A stretch of 43,516 nucleotides of DNA, taken from positions 1-43,516 of the forward strand of contig CAJXZL010000019.1 of the NCBI GenBank assembly GCA_913063165.1, in the 5' to 3' direction. The stretch comes from an uncultured Saccharospirillaceae bacterium. Lineage in GTDB: Bacteria; Pseudomonadota; Gammaproteobacteria; Pseudomonadales; Natronospirillaceae. Of the stretch, positions 7,828 through 15,496 are shown in pieces. How positions within the stretch are numbered: the first letter of the stretch is position 1; each line of letters begins with the position of its first letter. The position numbers and the translations under genes are program-made. Under the pieces are notes generated by a model. The model had not been told where the DNA came from and did no database searches. It saw only the letters and a list, made by a program, of their open reading frames with translations.

Positions 7828-9033
7828 ATGTCAAAAGTAATGATTATTGGAGCAGGTGGTGTTGGTGGCGTTGTTGCGCACAAATGTGCCCAGCTACCTG
7901 ATGTGTTTACAGAAATTGTATTGGCCAGCAGAACAGAATCTAAATGTAAGGCGATCGCAAAGCAGTTGCCTCGTCCTATTACGACCGCACAGGTAGATGC
8001 CGATAACGTCCCTGAGTTGGTTGCGTTACTCCGTAAAGAAAAGCCGGTATTGGTTATTAATGTGGCATTGCCCTACCAAGACCTCACCATTATGGATGCC
8101 TGTCTTGAAGTCGGCGTCAACTATTTGGATACCGCCAATTATGAGCCTTTAGACACCGCCAAGTTTGAGTACCATTGGCAGTGGGCTTACCACGAGCGTT
8201 TTAAAGAAGCAGGCTTGACGGCTTTGTTGGGCAGTGGATTTGATCCCGGCGCAACCAATGTCTTCACGGCTTACTTGGCGAAGCACTACTTTGACGAAAT
8301 CCACGAACTCGACATTATTGATGTGAATGGTGGCGATCATGGGTATGCCTTTGCGACCAATTTCAATCCTGAAATTAACATTCGTGAAGTCACCGCGGAG
8401 TGCCGTCATTGGGAAAATGGTGGATTTGTTACCACTGACGCCATGTCTAAAAAAGCCCGTTTTACCTGCCCTGAAGAAGTAGGAACCTATAGCATTTACC
8501 GCATGTACCACGAAGAGCTTGAGTCATTGAGCAAGCATTACCCGACCCTAAAGCGCGCACAGTTCTGGATGAGCTTTTCAGAAAACTATCTGAAGCATCT
8601 CGAGGTTTTGGGTAACGTGGGAATGACAGGTATTGAGCCGATTGATTTTAACGGCCAAGAAATTGTTCCGATTCAGTTACTGGCACGTCTTTTACCTGAC
8701 CCTTCAACGCTGGGTCCCCGCACAAAGGGGAAAACGTGCATCGGCGTCGTGGTTAAGGGCATTAAGGATGGCAAAGAAAAAATCCATTACCTCTACAACA
8801 TTGCAGACCACCAGGATTGTTACAAAGAAGTCGGTTCTCAGGCAATTTCCTATACCACGGGCGTGCCCGCTATGATTGGCGCTATGAATATGGTGCAGGG
8901 TGATTGGATTCGACCTGGTGTGTGGAACATCGAACAATTTGATCCAGATCCGTTCATGGCTGCAATGAATGTGCACGGTTTGCCGTGGAAAGTGGTTGAG
9001 CTAGACCAATTTTCTTTAACCGACGCATCCTAA
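7828..9033 (+). CDS. Carboxynorspermidine/carboxyspermidine dehydrogenase (CANSDH)
   Basis: The 401-aa product is a saccharopine-dehydrogenase-fold enzyme: GAGGVGG (residues 8-14) is the NAD(P) site, and SGFDPGATNVF (~138-148) with NGGDHGYAFATNFNPEINIRE is typical of carboxynorspermidine synthase. The enzyme reductively condenses L-aspartate semialdehyde with 1,3-diaminopropane or putrescine to give carboxynorspermidine or carboxyspermidine. ATG 7828 follows GGAG by 7 nt. The decarboxylase gene begins 9 nt after the stop, making a two-gene operon that performs the whole alternative polyamine route. The product (norspermidine or spermidine) cannot be told from sequence. Confidence 0.92.
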   Translation: MSKVMIIGAGGVGGVVAHKCAQLPDVFTEIVLASRTESKCKAIAKQLPRPITTAQVDADNVPELVALLRKEKPVLVINVALPYQDLTIMDACLEVGVNYLDTANYEPLDTAKFEYHWQWAYHERFKEAGLTALLGSGFDPGATNVFTAYLAKHYFDEIHELDIIDVNGGDHGYAFATNFNPEINIREVTAECRHWENGGFVTTDAMSKKARFTCPEEVGTYSIYRMYHEELESLSKHYPTLKRAQFWMSFSENYLKHLEVLGNVGMTGIEPIDFNGQEIVPIQLLARLLPDPSTLGPRTKGKTCIGVVVKGIKDGKEKIHYLYNIADHQDCYKEVGSQAISYTTGVPAMIGAMNMVQGDWIRPGVWNIEQFDPDPFMAAMNVHGLPWKVVELDQFSLTDAS

Positions 9034-9042
9034 GGAAAGGCC

Positions 9043-10209
9043 ATGATGTTCACCAACTTTACCCGTCTTGATCTACAGCGTCTGCCATCGCCTTGTTTTG
9101 TGGTGGATGAAGTAGCCATCGAACGCAATCTCGCTATCTTGAAATCGGTTGCGGATGAAAGTGGTGCTAAGGTGTTGGCGGCATTAAAGGCCTTCTCCAT
9201 GTGGGATTTGGGACCACTAACGGGCCAGTACCTCAGTGGCACCTGCGCCAGTGGTCTGCATGAAGCCATGCTAGGTAAGGAGTATTACGGCGGGGAAGTG
9301 CATGTCTTTTCTGCAGCCTATTCCGAATCTGACTTGATCGACATACTCAAAATTGCCGATCATGTGGTTTTCAATAGCTGCAGCCAATGGACCCGTTTCC
9401 AACCACAGATTTTGGCTGCCAAAGCCGAGCGGCCTGAGCTGTCATTTGGATTGAGAATCAATCCTGAGCACTCTGAAGGTGCTGTGCCGATTTATGATCC
9501 CTGTGCACCGGGTTCACGACTAGGCATTCCTTTGTCTGAGTTGGACGAATCGGTATTGGATGGTATCAGTGGTCTGCATTTCCATACCCTGTGCCAACAA
9601 ACCTTCGCGCCATTGGATCGTACACTGGCCGTCATTGAACACAAATTTGGTCATCTATTGCAACGTATGACATGGGTAAACTTTGGGGGCGGGCATCACA
9701 TTACCCATCCGACCTATGACCGTGTGCAGTTGGTTGATCGCATTAAAAGTTTTTCTGAAAAATATCAGGTTCAGGTGTATTTAGAGCCAGGTGAAGCCGT
9801 GGCCATTGGCACTGGCATTTTGAGCAGTGAAGTATTGGACATTACCCATAACCAATTACCACAAGCACTGCTAGACACCTCAGCAACCTGTCACATGCCC
9901 GATCTGTTAGAAATGCCCTATCGCGCTGATATCACTTGGGCGGATGAACCTGAAATTCTGCCCTACACCTACCGACTGGGCGGACTAACCTGCTTGGCAG
10001 GTGATGTATTAGGCGATTATAGCTTTGCAGAGCCTTTGAAGGTGGGTCAGCGACTGGTGTTTGAAGATATGGCGCACTATACCATGGTGAAAACCACCAC
10101 CTTTAATGGTGCGCGGCTGCCTTCCTTGGCGGTGTGGAATTCAAAAACCGATGCGTTGCGGGTAGTCAAAACTTTTGGCTATGAAGACTTTAAATCACGG
10201 TTGTCATAA
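9043..10209 (+). CDS. nspC: Carboxynorspermidine decarboxylase
   Basis: The 388-aa product is an alanine-racemase-fold PLP decarboxylase. The PLP lysine is in ALKAF (K49); GLHFHTLCQQ, the glycine-rich NFGGGHHIT and LEPGEAVAIGTG bind the cofactor phosphate. ATCHMPDLLEMPYRA carries the family HMPD motif near the active site. It decarboxylates carboxynorspermidine and carboxyspermidine to norspermidine or spermidine. AAGGA precedes the ATG at 9043 by 6 nt; a second ATG directly follows. It is coupled to the dehydrogenase gene upstream. Confidence 0.93.
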   Translation: MMFTNFTRLDLQRLPSPCFVVDEVAIERNLAILKSVADESGAKVLAALKAFSMWDLGPLTGQYLSGTCASGLHEAMLGKEYYGGEVHVFSAAYSESDLIDILKIADHVVFNSCSQWTRFQPQILAAKAERPELSFGLRINPEHSEGAVPIYDPCAPGSRLGIPLSELDESVLDGISGLHFHTLCQQTFAPLDRTLAVIEHKFGHLLQRMTWVNFGGGHHITHPTYDRVQLVDRIKSFSEKYQVQVYLEPGEAVAIGTGILSSEVLDITHNQLPQALLDTSATCHMPDLLEMPYRADITWADEPEILPYTYRLGGLTCLAGDVLGDYSFAEPLKVGQRLVFEDMAHYTMVKTTTFNGARLPSLAVWNSKTDALRVVKTFGYEDFKSRLS

Positions 10210-10253
10210 ACTGATCTGCTATCAACCCATGGGTATGGCACGAGGATGAGACT

Positions 10254-10910
10254 ATGAGCAAACCGACGTTGGTAATAGGCAATAAAAAGTATTCCTCTTG
10301 GTCATTGCGACCCTGGTTGCTGCTGAAACACAGCGGCATCGATTTTGACGAAATACGCATTCCACTGGATACGCCTGAATTCAAAGAACAAGTGCGTCAA
10401 TACTCGGGTGCCGCTCGGGTTCCCGTGTATATTGTTGACGGTCATGCCATTTGGGATAGTTTGGCCATTGCCGAATCCGTGGCTGAATCTCATCCGGAAT
10501 TATGGCCAGAAGATCCAGTTGCGCGGGCCTTTGCACGTTCTATGGTGGCTGAAATGCATTCTGGCTTTACGGCGTTGCGATCAGAACTGCCTATGAACTG
10601 TGCGGCGCATGGACGCCAGATTGAGATCAGTGCGGCAGCGCTTTCAGACATTCAACGAATTGAGACCTTGTGGCAACAATGCGCTGCCTATCATGATGGA
10701 CAGGGTTCTTGGTTATTCGGGCGCTTTTCAATCGCTGATGCGTTCTATGCGCCGGTGGTGGTGCGGTTTCAGGGCTATAACCTGCCCTTACACAAAGCGA
10801 CCCGTGCCTACTGTGACATGGCGTTGCAGGATGCCCATCTTCGCAATTGGATGGCTGATGGTGAGGCAGAATCTGAAGTGCTCGACATCGAAGAAGCCGG
10901 TACGGTTTAA
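10254..10910 (+). CDS. Glutathione S-transferase family protein
   Basis: The 218-aa protein has the N-terminal thioredoxin-like domain of GSTs: the catalytic-Ser region KYSSWSLRPW (~12-21), the cis-Pro motif ARVPVYIVDG (~54-63) and the glutathione-contact segment IWDSLAIAESVAE (~66-78). An all-helical C-terminal domain with FSIADAFYAPVV follows (N-capping box). It resembles the Ser-type GSTs near maleylacetoacetate isomerase. The substrate is unknown. Its stop overlaps the stop of the convergent BtuF-like gene by 4 nt. Confidence 0.88.
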   Translation: MSKPTLVIGNKKYSSWSLRPWLLLKHSGIDFDEIRIPLDTPEFKEQVRQYSGAARVPVYIVDGHAIWDSLAIAESVAESHPELWPEDPVARAFARSMVAEMHSGFTALRSELPMNCAAHGRQIEISAAALSDIQRIETLWQQCAAYHDGQGSWLFGRFSIADAFYAPVVVRFQGYNLPLHKATRAYCDMALQDAHLRNWMADGEAESEVLDIEEAGTV

Positions 10911-11689
10911 CGCGGCGCGGGCTGTAAACGATCAACAATCTGCCTGAGCTGTTGAAGGCCATCGACCAATCGGGGTGATGGCCGACCCAAAAAGGCTTCT
11001 GAAATACAAAAGACCTGTTGTTTTTGGATGGCCGTTACCGTTGAAAATACTGGATTTCGATAAACCACATCTGGCCGATACTTTTCTAGTTTGACCCCGC
11101 ACCAAGCAATCACAATCACATCGGGATTGAGCGCAGCCACTTCCTCATCTGTCATTGGCCGACTTTCACAGTCGTCATGTCCGAGCGCATTGATGCCACC
11201 GGCAGCTTCTATTAGATCATGCGCCCAACTGTTATTGCCGGGTGCTATGACAGGCTTGGGCCACCATTGAATCAGTATGCGCGGTTTGAAATCGGTTGAA
11301 GGTCGGACAGTTGGCGCCAACTGGGGCTTCAATTGCTGTACCAAATGATTGGCGCGATCGGAGACGCCCAAGCAGGCACCAATGGTGAGGATGTCTTGTT
11401 CAATATCGGTTAGTGACTTGGGTTCAGTGACCACATAGGGTAAGCCCGCAGCCTGTAACGCCGCAATATTGTGTTCATGGCCAGGCACGGTTAATGATGC
11501 CAATACCATATCGGGTTTGAGCGCAGCGATTGCGTCAATGTCTACCGTTAAATCGGGGCCGACCCTGGCACAGCGCGCCACCACATCTTCTGGAAAATCG
11601 CTGTGGTCGTCGACACCCACCAAGTAGTCTTCACAACCTAGCGCGCAGACGATCTCGGTGTTTGAACAGGTTAACGACACAATCCGCAT
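10907..11689 (-). CDS. BtuF-like cobalamin-binding/ABC substrate-binding-fold protein without signal peptide
   Basis: The 260-aa protein has the class III periplasmic binding-protein fold: RIVSLTCSNTEIVCALG at the N-terminus, VGVDDHSDFPE, then DIDAIAALKPDMVLA and ALNPDVIVIAW, all typical of BtuF and related corrinoid or siderophore binding proteins. Unlike BtuF, the fold begins at residue 2 and no signal peptide or lipobox is present. No permease or ATPase gene is adjacent. It may be cytosolic, or exported by another route. The thioesterase-fold gene ends 18 nt upstream on the same strand, suggesting co-transcription. Confidence 0.8.
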   Translation of the reverse strand: MRIVSLTCSNTEIVCALGCEDYLVGVDDHSDFPEDVVARCARVGPDLTVDIDAIAALKPDMVLASLTVPGHEHNIAALQAAGLPYVVTEPKSLTDIEQDILTIGACLGVSDRANHLVQQLKPQLAPTVRPSTDFKPRILIQWWPKPVIAPGNNSWAHDLIEAAGGINALGHDDCESRPMTDEEVAALNPDVIVIAWCGVKLEKYRPDVVYRNPVFSTVTAIQKQQVFCISEAFLGRPSPRLVDGLQQLRQIVDRLQPAPR

Positions 11690-11707
11690 AGTAAAAATTC
11701 CAATGGT

Positions 11708-12238
11708 TTATGAAAACTGCCGTTTCTTGGCGGCCAAGGTTTCTTTCCAGTCAGCGATAATCTCCGATTCAACAGGCGACTGGACGTTCATGTTCAGCGC
11801 ATCGAACACCGACTGTGGCGTAACGACTTTGCGGGCCTTCAGCATCGCACTGCGCGCATGACCAATGGCGAATAGCCTGTCACCACCATAATACCTTTGT
11901 TCATAATAGGAATACTTGTCATCCCAACTGACCAACTGCAGTTCAATACGCACGGTTGAAAAGGGCGTGAACTCTCGAATATAGGTGATCTCCTGAGCGT
12001 TAATCACACTTTGATAACCCCGTGAGAAAAATTTCCACAGAATGCGGTTATCAACCATCCAACCCATGCGTGCCAAATCCCCAAACGACAGGTAGCGCGC
12101 AGCAGTCAGGTGGATATTAAGATCGATGTCATGGGGCCATACCCGAAATCTGCGGGTGGTGGTGGCCAGAAGCGACGGTGCGCGTTTGTAAAAAAGCGCA
12201 TAAAAGAACGCCAAGAAAAACCTGCCAATTAAATTCAT
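11708..12238 (-). CDS. Hot-dog-fold thioesterase-like protein (THEM6/4HBT type)
   Basis: The product is about 176 aa. A short hydrophobic N-terminus (LIGRFFLAFFYALF) precedes the hot-dog domain with WPHDIDLNIHLTAARYLSF (~44-62), equivalent to the D-x-N-x-H-x-x-N-x-x-Y region of acyl-CoA thioesterases. TYIREFTPFSTVRIEL and ARSAMLKARKVV follow. It probably hydrolyses or binds acyl-thioesters, near the membrane. The ATG at 12238 has GGAG 5 nt upstream and is favoured over an in-frame ATG at 12298. It is divergent from rmuC. Confidence 0.75.
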   Translation of the reverse strand: MNLIGRFFLAFFYALFYKRAPSLLATTTRRFRVWPHDIDLNIHLTAARYLSFGDLARMGWMVDNRILWKFFSRGYQSVINAQEITYIREFTPFSTVRIELQLVSWDDKYSYYEQRYYGGDRLFAIGHARSAMLKARKVVTPQSVFDALNMNVQSPVESEIIADWKETLAAKKRQFS

Positions 12239-12405
12239 CTGTGCTCCAAAGCCTAAGTACCCAAAGATAATCCATAAAGGACCGCTGTGTTGGGTCAAAA
12301 AATAGGGGGCTATTCTGGCGGCATTTGTAGGGGAAGTCCAATTGAAGTCTGTATGGATTAACAGTGTACTGGTATGCTATTGGCAATAGAACAAGGAACG
12401 CGTCC

Positions 12406-13956
12406 ATGTGGTATCAAGAGTTAACAAATTGGTTGTATTTTGGCGGTGGCGCTGCGCTGCTCGTCATCCTATTGGTGTTGATGAGTCGGCATAGGGTGTT
12501 GTCTCAGTTTAAGGCTGCGGAACAGCAGATTCAGCACATGCGATCCGAGCATGAACAAGACCGCGTGCGTTTAGACGAGCGGTCAACGCAACTCCTTCGG
12601 GCGCAACAAATCGAATCGGCACAAGAAGAGTCTCTGCAATTAAAGCAACAAGACATCGTGCGGCTCGAGGCTGAAAAGCGTGGTCTGCAGGTACAACTCG
12701 AACAGATGACCCAGCGACTGCAGACGTCTGACACCGACCGTATTCAGAAAGAGACCCAGTTTCAGCAGTTGCAGGATGACAGAAACCAACTGGCCATCAA
12801 GCTGTCTGAACTGACGGTAGTGATGAAAGAAAAAGAAGCCTATTTGACTGAACAGGCATTGCACGTCGAAGAAAGTCGCAAACAGCTTAAGACCGAATTT
12901 CAGAATCTGGCCCAGGACATATTGGAGCAGAAATCGCAGCGCTTTACCGAAACCAATAAGTTGTCTATGGATGCGATGTTGGGGCCGTTTAAGACCCAAA
13001 TTGATCAATTTCGCGCCAAAGTTGAAGATATTCACCACAAAGACACCCAACAGCAGGCAGAGCTCAAAGCTGAAATGGGCCAGTTACGCGAACTGAATCA
13101 GAAGATCACCCAAGAAGCCCATGAGTTAGCCGTCGCGTTAAAAGGTCAAAAGAAAATGCAGGGCAACTGGGGCGAATTGGTGCTCGAAAATGTACTGGAG
13201 CGTTCAGGGCTGCGCATCGATGTTGATTATCAACGTGAGGTGACGGTCAAAGGCAGTGAAGGCGATCGCCAACGGCCAGACGTGGTGGTGTTTTTGCCCC
13301 AAGACAAGCACTTGATCATCGATGCCAAGGTATCGCTTAATGCCTACACCCGTTATGTGAATGCCGAAAATGACTTAGAGCGCACTGCCGCATTAAAAGA
13401 GCATGTTCAGGCGTTTAGTGCGCGTATCACCGAATTGTCAGACCGTGATTACTTTAGAGCCCAAGGCATTAACTCGCCCGAAATGGTCTTTATGTTTGTC
13501 CCCATTGAATCGGCGTTTGTCGATGCGCTCAAGGCGGATGAATCCCTGTTTCAAAAAGCCATTGAGAAAAACGTTTTGGTGGCGACTCCTACTACTTTAT
13601 TAACCAGCCTCAACATCGTGCGGCAGCTCTGGCGGTTTGAAAACCAAAGCCAACAATCTGCAGAGTTGGTCAAGCGGGTTGACGGTATCTACCGCAAACT
13701 TCGGACCTTTTTAGGCAGCTTCCAAGGCATTAAAAAGGCGTTAGAAAAGGCGTCAGACGAGTACCAGAAGGCTGAGAATCAATTGGTATCAGGCAAGGGC
13801 AACTTGGTGAAACAGGCGGAAGACTTTAAGCGTTTTTCGGCTGCAATACAGGGTGAATTGCCGCAGGAATTGGTTGAAAAAGCCAGTTTAGAAATGGATC
13901 TGATTGAGCCAATGGACAGGTCAGACGGCGCTGACGACTTGGATGAAAAAGCGTGA
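12406..13956 (+). CDS. rmuC: DNA recombination protein RmuC
   Basis: The 516-aa protein has one N-terminal membrane helix (~8-27), a long Gln/Glu-rich coiled coil (~32-230) and the nuclease-like RmuC domain from ~240. Family signatures are GNWGELVLENVLERSG (~252-267), RPDVVVFLPQDKHLIIDAKVS (~288-308, with the D/DAK of the PD-(D/E)XK-like fold), MVFMFVPIESAF and VLVATPTTLL. RmuC limits inversions at short inverted repeats; its biochemistry is poorly known. AAGGAA lies 7 nt before ATG 12406, so the in-frame start at 12364 is rejected. Confidence 0.95.
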   Translation: MWYQELTNWLYFGGGAALLVILLVLMSRHRVLSQFKAAEQQIQHMRSEHEQDRVRLDERSTQLLRAQQIESAQEESLQLKQQDIVRLEAEKRGLQVQLEQMTQRLQTSDTDRIQKETQFQQLQDDRNQLAIKLSELTVVMKEKEAYLTEQALHVEESRKQLKTEFQNLAQDILEQKSQRFTETNKLSMDAMLGPFKTQIDQFRAKVEDIHHKDTQQQAELKAEMGQLRELNQKITQEAHELAVALKGQKKMQGNWGELVLENVLERSGLRIDVDYQREVTVKGSEGDRQRPDVVVFLPQDKHLIIDAKVSLNAYTRYVNAENDLERTAALKEHVQAFSARITELSDRDYFRAQGINSPEMVFMFVPIESAFVDALKADESLFQKAIEKNVLVATPTTLLTSLNIVRQLWRFENQSQQSAELVKRVDGIYRKLRTFLGSFQGIKKALEKASDEYQKAENQLVSGKGNLVKQAEDFKRFSAAIQGELPQELVEKASLEMDLIEPMDRSDGADDLDEKA

Positions 13957-14096
13957 ATGGCAGGGGCTAGGCACTTGGGCTAAGCAGCCGGGGGTTGCTT
14001 GCGCCTTGTACGAATGCCCACCCGTGATTGTTTTTATTTATCAATAAGTTAGACGATAGCACTGTGAGAAATATTTCTGATGTTTGTATGAAATTT

Positions 14097-14126
14097 TTGG
14101 ACGTTTTCATACAAAGCAGGTAGACT
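14097..14126 (+). promoter_or_regulatory. Sigma-70 promoter of tRNA-Arg
   Basis: TTGGAC (14097-14102) and TAGACT (14121-14126) are separated by 18 bp. The bases after the -10 are GCGATT, a GC-containing discriminator of the kind found at stringently controlled stable-RNA promoters. The tRNA begins 26 nt after the -10. Confidence 0.65.
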
Positions 14127-14151
14127 GCGATTCTCTCAACAATCTTGCTAT

Positions 14152-14228
14152 GCACCCGTAGCTCAGCTGGATAGAGTAGGTGGCTTCGAACCACTTGGTC
14201 GGGAGTTCGAATCTCTCCGGGTGCACCA
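14152..14228 (+). tRNA. tRNA-Arg (anticodon UCG)
   Basis: The 77-nt cloverleaf is complete: acceptor GCACCCG pairs with CGGGTGC, D-stem GCTC/GAGT, anticodon stem GGTGG/CCACT around loop CTTCGAA (anticodon TCG at 14186-14188), and T-stem GGGAG/CTCTC around TTCGAAT. CCA is encoded. It reads CGA and probably other CGN codons. It is followed at once by a hairpin with a T-run and by 181-bp repeats containing copies of its own 3' end. Confidence 0.97.
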
Positions 14229-14235
14229 AATTTTA

Positions 14236-14260
14236 AAAAGTCAGCCTTGTGCTGGCTTTT
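14236..14260 (+). terminator. Hairpin with T-run just after tRNA-Arg (repeat copy 1)
   Basis: AAAAGTCAGC pairs with GCTGGCTTTT (one T-G wobble) around loop CTTGT, 8 nt after the tRNA CCA. It could end the tRNA transcript or act as a partial terminator/processing guide. Confidence 0.65.
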
Positions 14261-14416
14261 ATATTTTGGGGCGAACAAAGAGTGCTTCGAACGGGCGAGT
14301 TCGATTCGAGCCGTGCGAGAAATCGCCGCAGGCGACCCGCAGGGCAAACAGTCATTTTTTTTGTGGGTCAAAGCCCCATGGCTGTGCTGTCATCTCTCCG
14401 GGTGCACCAAATTTTA

Positions 14417-14441
14417 AAAAGTCAGCCTTGTGCTGGCTTTT
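14417..14441 (+). terminator. Same hairpin with T-run in repeat copy 2
   Basis: Identical copy of the AAAAGTCAGC...GCTGGCTTTT hairpin, exactly 181 bp downstream. The third tRNA-end copy (14573-14590) is not followed by this hairpin. Confidence 0.6.
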
Positions 14442-14673
14442 ATATTTTGGGGCGAACAAAGAGTGCTTCGAACGGGCGAGTTCGATTCGAGCCGTGCGAG
14501 AAATCGCCGCAGGCGACCCGCAGGGCAAACAGTCATTTTTTTTGTGGGTCAAAGCCCCATGGCTGTGCTGTCATCTCTCCGGGTGCACCATTTCTTTTTT
14601 GATTCCTGTATGGCTTACCCACAGAACAGATGCCCTATGGCATTGCGTCGCCGCGTGTCTGATGCCGTTGTGC

Positions 14674-15348
14674 TTAGCCCTGCCGTTTCACCATTTCTGT
14701 GATCCAGATAGGCGCAAAGGGTGAGGTACAGCCTTTTGAGGTCGGGAAGTCGCGAAAGACACCCAATGATTCACCGATCTGCATCGCGCGGTCGCGGTAT
14801 TCTGCGAAGTTAATGCCAATCCCGGCCAAGCAAAAATTCATGGTCCACTGCACTTCTTTAGGCGCTGTGGGCATCTCTTGATCAATCCGATCCAGCAAAG
14901 CTGACAAGTCTAATCCCTCAGGATCTTTACCAATGCGTTCGGAGGTCAGACTCCAACCCGATCGCGCTAACCACAGGTCATCAGACTGTAACCATGCCAA
15001 TCTCAGTGTTTCTTTCTCGGGGTGCTTTTTCACCACGTAAGCATTGAGCCAGTCCGCCACCTGAGAATAGGGTATCGCGCGGACCATGTCTTCGAGCACC
15101 TGTGTACTTAACATCTTGGGTTTGATGACCAGAATGGCCACCAATTGCGCGTCGATATTCTGTGTCTGCCATAGGGCGAGACCGAGTTCATGGTTGTTTT
15201 TGATGCCGGCGGCGACCTTTCTAATGTCACCCATCTTGACGCCGAATTGATTGTCACCAGCGCCATTTTTCCTGCTGTGTTTACGCACACTCTCTGAGCC
15301 CAATGATTCAAGTGTTGCGAGAATGTCTTCAACGGTGGTGACGTTCAT
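14674..15348 (-). CDS. DNA alkylation repair enzyme family protein (AlkD-like)
   Basis: The 224-aa product is an all-helical HEAT-like repeat protein. The N-terminal SLGSESVRKHSRKNGAGDNQ with FGVKMGDIRK (~40-49) is characteristic of AlkD-like proteins, as are LWQTQNIDAQLVAIL and LARSGWSLTSERI. Family members excise N3- and N7-alkylpurines, but many are untested. ATG 15348 is chosen because AGGA lies 6 nt upstream; the in-frame extension to 15378 lacks a site. The gene points toward the tRNA repeat region. Confidence 0.8.
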   Translation of the reverse strand: MNVTTVEDILATLESLGSESVRKHSRKNGAGDNQFGVKMGDIRKVAAGIKNNHELGLALWQTQNIDAQLVAILVIKPKMLSTQVLEDMVRAIPYSQVADWLNAYVVKKHPEKETLRLAWLQSDDLWLARSGWSLTSERIGKDPEGLDLSALLDRIDQEMPTAPKEVQWTMNFCLAGIGINFAEYRDRAMQIGESLGVFRDFPTSKGCTSPFAPIWITEMVKRQG

Positions 15349-15496
15349 GGGATGTCCTATCACTAATGGTATTGGCACAATATAGCATGATGGCTTGAGT
15401 GTGCGAATGCTGGCTTTTCAGCGCCGTCCATGGTGAACCTTGGTGGCTATTGGCTACGCCAGTTGGTTATCAAGGGGTCTGGTTGGTTGATATCTG

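Larger units (their letters stand above)
14229..14572 (+). ncRNA. Candidate rtT-like RNA downstream of tRNA-Arg
   Basis: The sequence between the tRNA copies has RNA-like structure and no credible protein: the period of 181 is not a multiple of three, so each repeat would be read in a different frame. By analogy with rtT of the E. coli tyrT transcript, processing at the tRNA 3' ends could release RNAs of about 160-180 nt. Identity with the Rfam rtT family was not tested and expression is unknown. Confidence 0.4.
14211..14590 (+). repeat. Two identical 181-bp tandem repeats bounded by the tRNA-Arg 3' end
   Basis: The 18-bp tRNA 3' end ATCTCTCCGGGTGCACCA occurs at 14211-14228 (in the tRNA), 14392-14409 and 14573-14590. 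Between them lie two direct repeats of period 181 bp (14211-14391 and 14392-14572) with no base difference that I can see. Each unit holds a U-tailed hairpin, a tRNA-like module, the GNRA-capped hairpin GCGA-GAAA-TCGC and the GGG...CCC arms of GGGTCAAAGCCCC. The layout matches the E. coli tyrT locus, where ~178-bp repeats end in the last 19 bp of the tRNA gene and give rtT RNA. Confidence 0.95.

Noticed and set aside
13967-14371. Minus-strand frame covering the tRNA, with peptide GEIRTPDQVVRS
   Set aside because: This peptide type is the well-known artefact of translating a tRNA gene backwards. It lies fully on the tRNA and repeat.
14211-14590. Integrative element with att sites in the tRNA 3' end
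   Set aside because: Repeated tRNA ends are typical of integration, but only 163 bp lie between copies, both units appear identical, and no integrase is present. The rtT-type repeat explains it better.
14211-14590. CRISPR array
   Set aside because: The spacers would be identical to each other and the repeat is a tRNA end; no cas genes.
14221-14724. A 167-codon open frame across the 181-bp repeats
   Set aside because: The repeat period is not a multiple of three, so identical DNA is read in different frames. The frame starts inside the tRNA 3' end and has no ribosome-binding site or family motif.
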